NCBI GenBank assembly: GCA_017999235.1
Contig: JAGOBN010000099.1
Coordinates: forward strand, 1-9,535
Length of the DNA: 9,535 bases
Reading direction: 5' to 3'
From: Anaerolineales bacterium
GTDB lineage: Bacteria > Chloroflexota > Anaerolineae > Anaerolineales > UBA6663
This document shows, one piece after another, positions 6,148 through 9,535 of this stretch. Position 1 is the first letter of the stretch; each line of letters starts with the position of its first letter. A model generated the notes under the pieces. It had not been told where the DNA came from and made no database searches. It was given only the letters and a program-made list of their open reading frames with translations. A program made the translations under genes and the position numbers.

Positions 6148-6504
6148 CTAGACCAGCGCTTTGCTGATGGCGGCCAGGACGCGCGCCGGCTCAAACGGTT
6201 TGACGACAAAATCCTTCGCGCCGGACTTGATCGCCTCCAGCACCACCGACTCCTGGCCCAGCGCCGTCAACATCACCACCCGCGCGTTCGGGTCGCTGGA
6301 ACGGATCGCCTTCAAAGCCGCCAGGCCGTCCATTTCCGGCATGGTGACATCCATCAGGACGGCATCCGGCCGGTTGGCCATATAGGCGTTCACGGCCACG
6401 GCGCCGTTTTCGGCCTCGAGCACCTGGTGGCCATTGCTGACCAGCATCTTGGAGATGCGCACCCGCAGAAACTCCGCATCGTCCACAATCAAAATCTTCG
6501 CCAT
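6148..6504 (-). CDS. cheY: CheY, single-domain chemotaxis response regulator
   Basis: 118 residues, a stand-alone receiver. All conserved residues are present: D8 and D9 (VDD), phosphoacceptor D52 in LMDVTMPEMDG, T80 in MLTA, and K102 in VVKPFEP. CheY-P carries the signal from CheA to the output organelle, usually the flagellar switch, and is the substrate of the CheC and CheX proteins encoded around it. The ATG at 6504 is decided by a strong Shine-Dalgarno AAGGAG (6516-6511) 6 nt upstream. The gene sits between cheD and cheB, 70 nt after cheD and 2 nt before the longer cheB start. With no output gene in the window, a role in pilus motility or another output is also possible. Confidence 0.95.
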   Translation of the reverse strand: MAKILIVDDAEFLRVRISKMLVSNGHQVLEAENGAVAVNAYMANRPDAVLMDVTMPEMDGLAALKAIRSSDPNARVVMLTALGQESVVLEAIKSGAKDFVVKPFEPARVLAAISKALV

Positions 6505-6530
6505 CGTACTCTCCTTCTTGTCCGGCTGCT

Positions 6531-6546
6531 TGAGCCGGCCGGCTCA
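6531..6546. repeat. Perfect 16-nt palindrome in the cheD-cheY intergenic region
   Basis: TGAGCCGGCCGGCTCA is fully self-complementary and lies 26 nt before the cheY start, just upstream of its Shine-Dalgarno sequence. It shares the 8-nt core CCGGCCGG with the palindrome at 2255-2270. No T tract follows on either strand, which argues against an intrinsic terminator. It could be a protein-binding site or an mRNA stem. Confidence 0.55.
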
Positions 6547-6574
6547 CCCAGATGACCCGCGCGGGCTAGGCCCC

Positions 6575-7084
6575 CTACAGGTCCCGTGTCTCGCTCCCCA
6601 GAACCCGCACCGTCATCCGGCCATCGCTGACCGAGAGGCGCACCGTCCGGCCCTTGTTGCCGCCCACGTCCTCGGCCGCGATGCGCAGCCGCAGCCCGGC
6701 CAAGGTCGCCCGCGCGGAGACCACATTCCGCTCGCCGATATTCAGCGCCTGCTTGGCGTCTTTGAGCGCCAGCATGTTGGCCCCGCCCACCATGCGCACC
6801 ACCAGCCGGCTGCGCAGGGCTCCCTGGCGCTCCAGATCCCCCAGCAGACTCTGAATGCCGCTGTCCGCATATTTGGCCGAGTGCGGGTCGGCATCTTTGG
6901 CGCGCTCGGGCAGGACCGCGTGCAGCAGCCCCGCCACGTGGTTGAGCGGATCGTACATCGCCACCGCCACACAGGACCCCAATCCGTACGCCACCAACAC
7001 CGTCTGGGGATCGCGGCTGATCTTGATTTCGCCCAGCCCGACTGCCAGAGCGTTCCCCTCCGCGACTGCGACCGCCGTTACCAT
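6575..7084 (-). CDS. cheD: CheD, receptor glutamine deamidase and CheC partner
   Basis: 169 residues covering one CheD domain. The family core YGLGSCVAVAMYDP is present at 33-46 with catalytic Cys at C38, and the catalytic His is H55 in GLLHAVLP. Later motifs include VRMVGGANML (96-105) and the GERNV turn (117-121). CheD deamidates receptor glutamines and binds CheC, linking CheY-P level to receptor state. The position six residues before the Cys, a conserved Thr in studied CheD proteins as I recall them, is Ala (A32) here, so deamidase activity may be altered while CheC binding persists. ATG 7084 is preceded by CGGAG, which overlaps the cheC stop codon, with 9-nt spacing. Immediate adjacency to cheC supports the pairing. 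Confidence 0.95.
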   Translation of the reverse strand: MVTAVAVAEGNALAVGLGEIKISRDPQTVLVAYGLGSCVAVAMYDPLNHVAGLLHAVLPERAKDADPHSAKYADSGIQSLLGDLERQGALRSRLVVRMVGGANMLALKDAKQALNIGERNVVSARATLAGLRLRIAAEDVGGNKGRTVRLSVSDGRMTVRVLGSETRDL

Positions 7085-7090
7085 GCTGGC

Positions 7091-7690
7091 TTACTCCGCA
7101 AAAGCCGACAGCGCTCCCGGGTCCGGCAGGACCCAGAAATTTACCTCGACCTCGCGGCCGTCGCGCATAAATGCGCCCTGCATGAGCAGCACGTGCTCAC
7201 TGATACCGCCCGAAATAGCGGCGACAATATCCAGGATGGCCGCCACCATATCCACCATCACGGCCGGCGGCGACGGGCGAATATCCAGGTGCAGGCGCTT
7301 TGCGACCGCGTTGAGGAAGAAGCTGGCGGTCATATTCCCGACCTCGGCCAGAGCCGAGCGCTCCAGCGAGCCCAACTGCTGGGTGGTGCCGAGCGGCTGC
7401 TCCATCAGCATATCCACCAACTCCAGCGCCTTGTCATAGGGCATGATCAACATGATCTGACCCTGGATGTCACCCTGCGCCTGAAGATAAATCCCCACCG
7501 CCTCCTCCTCCGGGCCGCCCAGCAAGGTGGGAATATCGTTCATGGGGACCAGGCGAATATGCGGATCCGTAACCGCAATCTCGGCCCCGACCATGCCAGA
7601 CAGGCCGGCGGCGGCATTGCGGATGCCTTCCGCCGCCATGATGCGGAGCAGCTCATGCAAATGATCATCAAACGTTCTGACGAGATCCAT
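7091..7690 (-). CDS. cheC: CheC-type CheY-P phosphatase
   Basis: 199 residues, the usual CheC length, with the pseudo-repeat layout of the CheC family. The C-terminal active-site helix is intact: S112-x3-E116-x2-N119 in SALAEVGN, followed by P142 exactly 22 residues later. The equivalent N-terminal helix (around residues 16-31, ending in RNAAAGLS) appears to have lost the Glu and Asn, so this CheC probably has one working site. CheC dephosphorylates CheY-P and is stimulated by CheD in Bacillus and Thermotoga systems; cheD follows here after 6 nt. ATG 7690 has AAAGGA (7702-7697) 6 nt upstream. It lies 32 nt after the cheA stop, so kinase, phosphatase and deamidase genes are read in sequence. 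Confidence 0.9.
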   Translation of the reverse strand: MDLVRTFDDHLHELLRIMAAEGIRNAAAGLSGMVGAEIAVTDPHIRLVPMNDIPTLLGGPEEEAVGIYLQAQGDIQGQIMLIMPYDKALELVDMLMEQPLGTTQQLGSLERSALAEVGNMTASFFLNAVAKRLHLDIRPSPPAVMVDMVAAILDIVAAISGGISEHVLLMQGAFMRDGREVEVNFWVLPDPGALSAFAE

Positions 7691-7722
7691 GTCGGATCCT
7701 TTCCCGCGTGCAATCCACGCCC

Positions 7723-9535
7723 TCAGGCGCCGGCCAGCTTGAACAACCCGGGGACATCCGCGATCAGCGCAATCTGGCCATCCCCCAGGATGGCGGCGCC
7801 GGCCACGCCCACCGTCTCACCCACCAGGGTGCCCAACGACTTAATGACGACTTCTTGCTCGCCCACCAGCCGGTCCACCCGCAGGCCCATCGTCGTTTGG
7901 CCCCAGCGCACCGCCACCACATACTCGCGCCCGCGCGTCACCGTGTCGACGGGCGCCGGCAGCCCCAGCGCTTCATCCAGGCGCAGCAACGGCAGCACAC
8001 TGCCGCGCAGCAACGTGACCGGCCGGCCGTTGATGGTGTGGATCTCGTCCGCGCTCAGGTGCAGCGCTTCCATGACGCTGGCTAATGGGATGGCAAAAAC
8101 AGGCAGGCCGGCCTTAGAGCGTGTCCCTTGCCCGCCCGCCTGCACCAACAGGGCCGGGATAATGGCCAGGGTGAGGGGCAGGGCCACCTGGAACTTGGTG
8201 CCTTCGCCCAGCGTCGTTTCCACGGTGATGGTGCCGTTCAACCGTTCAATGTTGGAGCGGACAATATCCATGCCCACGCCGCGGCCAGATAAGCCGCTGA
8301 CGGCCTTGGCGGTGGACAGCCCCGGCGCAAAAATCAGATCCACGGTCTGCGCCTGCGTCAGCGCGGCCGCTTCGATTTCGCTCAGCAGGCCTTTGCGGAC
8401 CGCGCTGGCCTTGACCCGCTCGAGGTCAATGCCTTTGCCGTCGTCCTCCACCGTCAACAGAATGCGGCCTTCCTCATGCCGAGCGGTCAGCAGCACGATG
8501 CCGCGTTCCGGCTTGCCGGCCGCGCGCCGCTCCTCGGGCGACTCCAAGCCGTGATCGATGGCGTTGCGGAGCATGTGGATCAGCGGGTCGCTGATGGACT
8601 CGATCACCGAGCGATCCAGTTCGGTGTCTTCGCCGCGCATCACCAGTTCCACCTCTTTGCCGGTCTGGCGGGCCAGGTCCCGCACCAAGCGCGGGAACTT
8701 ATTAAAGACGCTGGCCACCGGCAGCATGCGGATCCGCATGACCTCTTCTTGCAGCTGGTCGGTCAGACGGCCCAGGTTCAGGGCCGCTTCACCCAACTCA
8801 TCCACCCGCTCGTCGCCGTGAAAGTTCTTCTCAAAGATGCGATGAAGCTGGTAGAGCCGGTTCCGGCCGGTGATCAATTCACCGACCAAATTCATCAGGC
8901 TGTCCAGACGCTCCACGCTGGTGCGGACGGTCTGCTCGGCCCGCCCGCGGCTCTTATCGGTCGGGGTCTGGGTCGCTTGCAGGGCAGTCCGCAGCTGTGA
9001 AATCTGCTGCGCGATCGCGTGGTCCAGCGCCGACTGGGTGAGGAAACCCAGGCGGACCAGGGTCTGGCCGATCATGGGATGCGGCTCGTCCGAAGCCGCC
9101 TGGGTGTCGATGGCGGTCTGCAGCTGGGCGGACGTGATGTAGCCGGCCGTGACCAGGAACTCGCCCAAGCGTTGGGCGCTTTCATCCAGCAGCGCCAGGC
9201 CCGGCGGGATGGCCGCGGGCTCGGGGGCGGCCGGCGTAACCGGAGCCGGCGCCAGCGCGGCCGGCGTGGGGGTTGTCAAATCCAGCGTGTGCGCCCCAGC
9301 GGTCAGCCGCGCCACCCCAGGAATATCCTTCAGCGCGTCACAGACGGCCGCGGCCGTCTGCAGGGTGTTGACCTGGGCGGACAAGATGGAGACCGCCGCC
9401 GAAGTCTCGATCACGGCTTGCTCGGGCTGCAGGGTCACAATCTCACCCAGGCCTTGCAGCGTCATGACCGCCTGAAACGCCCGGGCCGCCGAGGCAAAGC
9501 AATCGGGCGAAAATTCCACCCGGACGGCCAAAGGC
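7723..9535 (-). CDS. cheA: CheA, chemotaxis histidine kinase with inserted MshEN-like domain (partial, 5' end outside window)
   Basis: The frame is open to the right edge, so the P1/HPt domain with the phosphorylated His lies outside; residues are counted here from TTG 9531. A P2-like CheY/CheB-docking domain covers about 1-85. An Ala/Pro-rich linker (86-112) leads to tandem MshEN-type motifs (121-144 and 153-176). P3 dimerisation helices span about 198-270 (ERLDSLMNLVGELI). The P4 ATPase has an N box with N323 (HMLRNAIDHGLES), G1 (VEDDGKGID), F box (FAPGLSTA) and G2 (GRGVGMDIV). The P5/CheW-like regulatory domain runs from about 455 to 600. CheA autophosphorylates in receptor arrays and passes phosphate to CheY and CheB. 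The insertion is not part of ordinary CheA architecture. The visible start is arbitrary and the true one is upstream of the window. Confidence 0.96.
   Translation of the reverse strand, partial: PLAVRVEFSPDCFASAARAFQAVMTLQGLGEIVTLQPEQAVIETSAAVSILSAQVNTLQTAAAVCDALKDIPGVARLTAGAHTLDLTTPTPAALAPAPVTPAAPEPAAIPPGLALLDESAQRLGEFLVTAGYITSAQLQTAIDTQAASDEPHPMIGQTLVRLGFLTQSALDHAIAQQISQLRTALQATQTPTDKSRGRAEQTVRTSVERLDSLMNLVGELITGRNRLYQLHRIFEKNFHGDERVDELGEAALNLGRLTDQLQEEVMRIRMLPVASVFNKFPRLVRDLARQTGKEVELVMRGEDTELDRSVIESISDPLIHMLRNAIDHGLESPEERRAAGKPERGIVLLTARHEEGRILLTVEDDGKGIDLERVKASAVRKGLLSEIEAAALTQAQTVDLIFAPGLSTAKAVSGLSGRGVGMDIVRSNIERLNGTITVETTLGEGTKFQVALPLTLAIIPALLVQAGGQGTRSKAGLPVFAIPLASVMEALHLSADEIHTINGRPVTLLRGSVLPLLRLDEALGLPAPVDTVTRGREYVVAVRWGQTTMGLRVDRLVGEQEVVIKSLGTLVGETVGVAGAAILGDGQIALIADVPGLFKLAGA

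Noticed and set aside
6531..6546. Intrinsic terminator between cheD and cheY
   Set aside because: The palindrome has no following T tract on either strand, and cheY is tightly embedded in the same operon.
6434..8554. Long open frame (706 codons) on the plus strand
   Set aside because: It lies antisense to cheD, cheC and cheA, which show full family motifs. Its translation is low-complexity His/Arg/Gln-rich text typical of GC-rich antisense frames.
1..9535. Insertion sequences, prophage genes, CRISPR arrays or horizontal-transfer boundaries
   Set aside because: No transposase, integrase, regularly spaced repeat, terminal inverted repeat or obvious compositional break was found; the window is a coherent chemotaxis locus.

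Overview
The window is a GC-rich chromosomal segment from a bacterium with a CheC/CheD/CheX-type chemotaxis system. Every gene I can support lies on the minus strand. Having CheC, CheD and two CheX-like proteins, with no CheZ, argues against an enteric-type gammaproteobacterium. The style fits deep-branching or Gram-positive-like lineages such as Chloroflexota, but nothing here fixes the taxon. No tRNA, rRNA, mobile element or CRISPR array was found.

Layout in the direction of transcription (right to left): cheA (start lies beyond the right edge; stop at 7723), a cheC-type phosphatase gene (7690-7091), cheD (7084-6575), cheY (6504-6148), cheB (6145-5033), cheR (5023-4244), then two tandem cheX-like paralogues (4215-3667 and 3670-3143, overlapping by ATGA). 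A 325-nt non-coding gap (2818-3142) is rich in possible RNA structure. cheW (2817-2362) follows, closed by a textbook intrinsic terminator (2334-2306). After a 247-nt intergenic region with a possible promoter comes a REC-PAS-PAS-PAS-HisKA-HATPase sensor kinase gene (start GTG 2114) that runs off the left edge just inside its ATP-binding domain.

Together the genes encode nearly the whole cytoplasmic signalling and adaptation apparatus: CheW and CheA (receptor coupling and kinase), CheY (output), CheB and CheR (receptor methylesterase and methyltransferase), CheD (receptor deamidase and CheC partner), and three CheY-P phosphatase-family proteins (CheC plus two CheX). No chemoreceptor, flagellar or pilus gene is in the window, so the output organelle is unknown.

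The most notable observation is in CheA. Between its P2 domain and its dimerisation helices it carries two tandem 24-residue motifs that match the MshEN (type II secretion/type IV pilus ATPase N-terminal) cyclic-di-GMP-binding signature. This suggests a chemotaxis kinase that reads c-di-GMP directly. Second is the cheX-cheW gap, whose possible nested pairings and two T-loop-like motifs resemble the layout of tmRNA, although it lacks tmRNA hallmarks.
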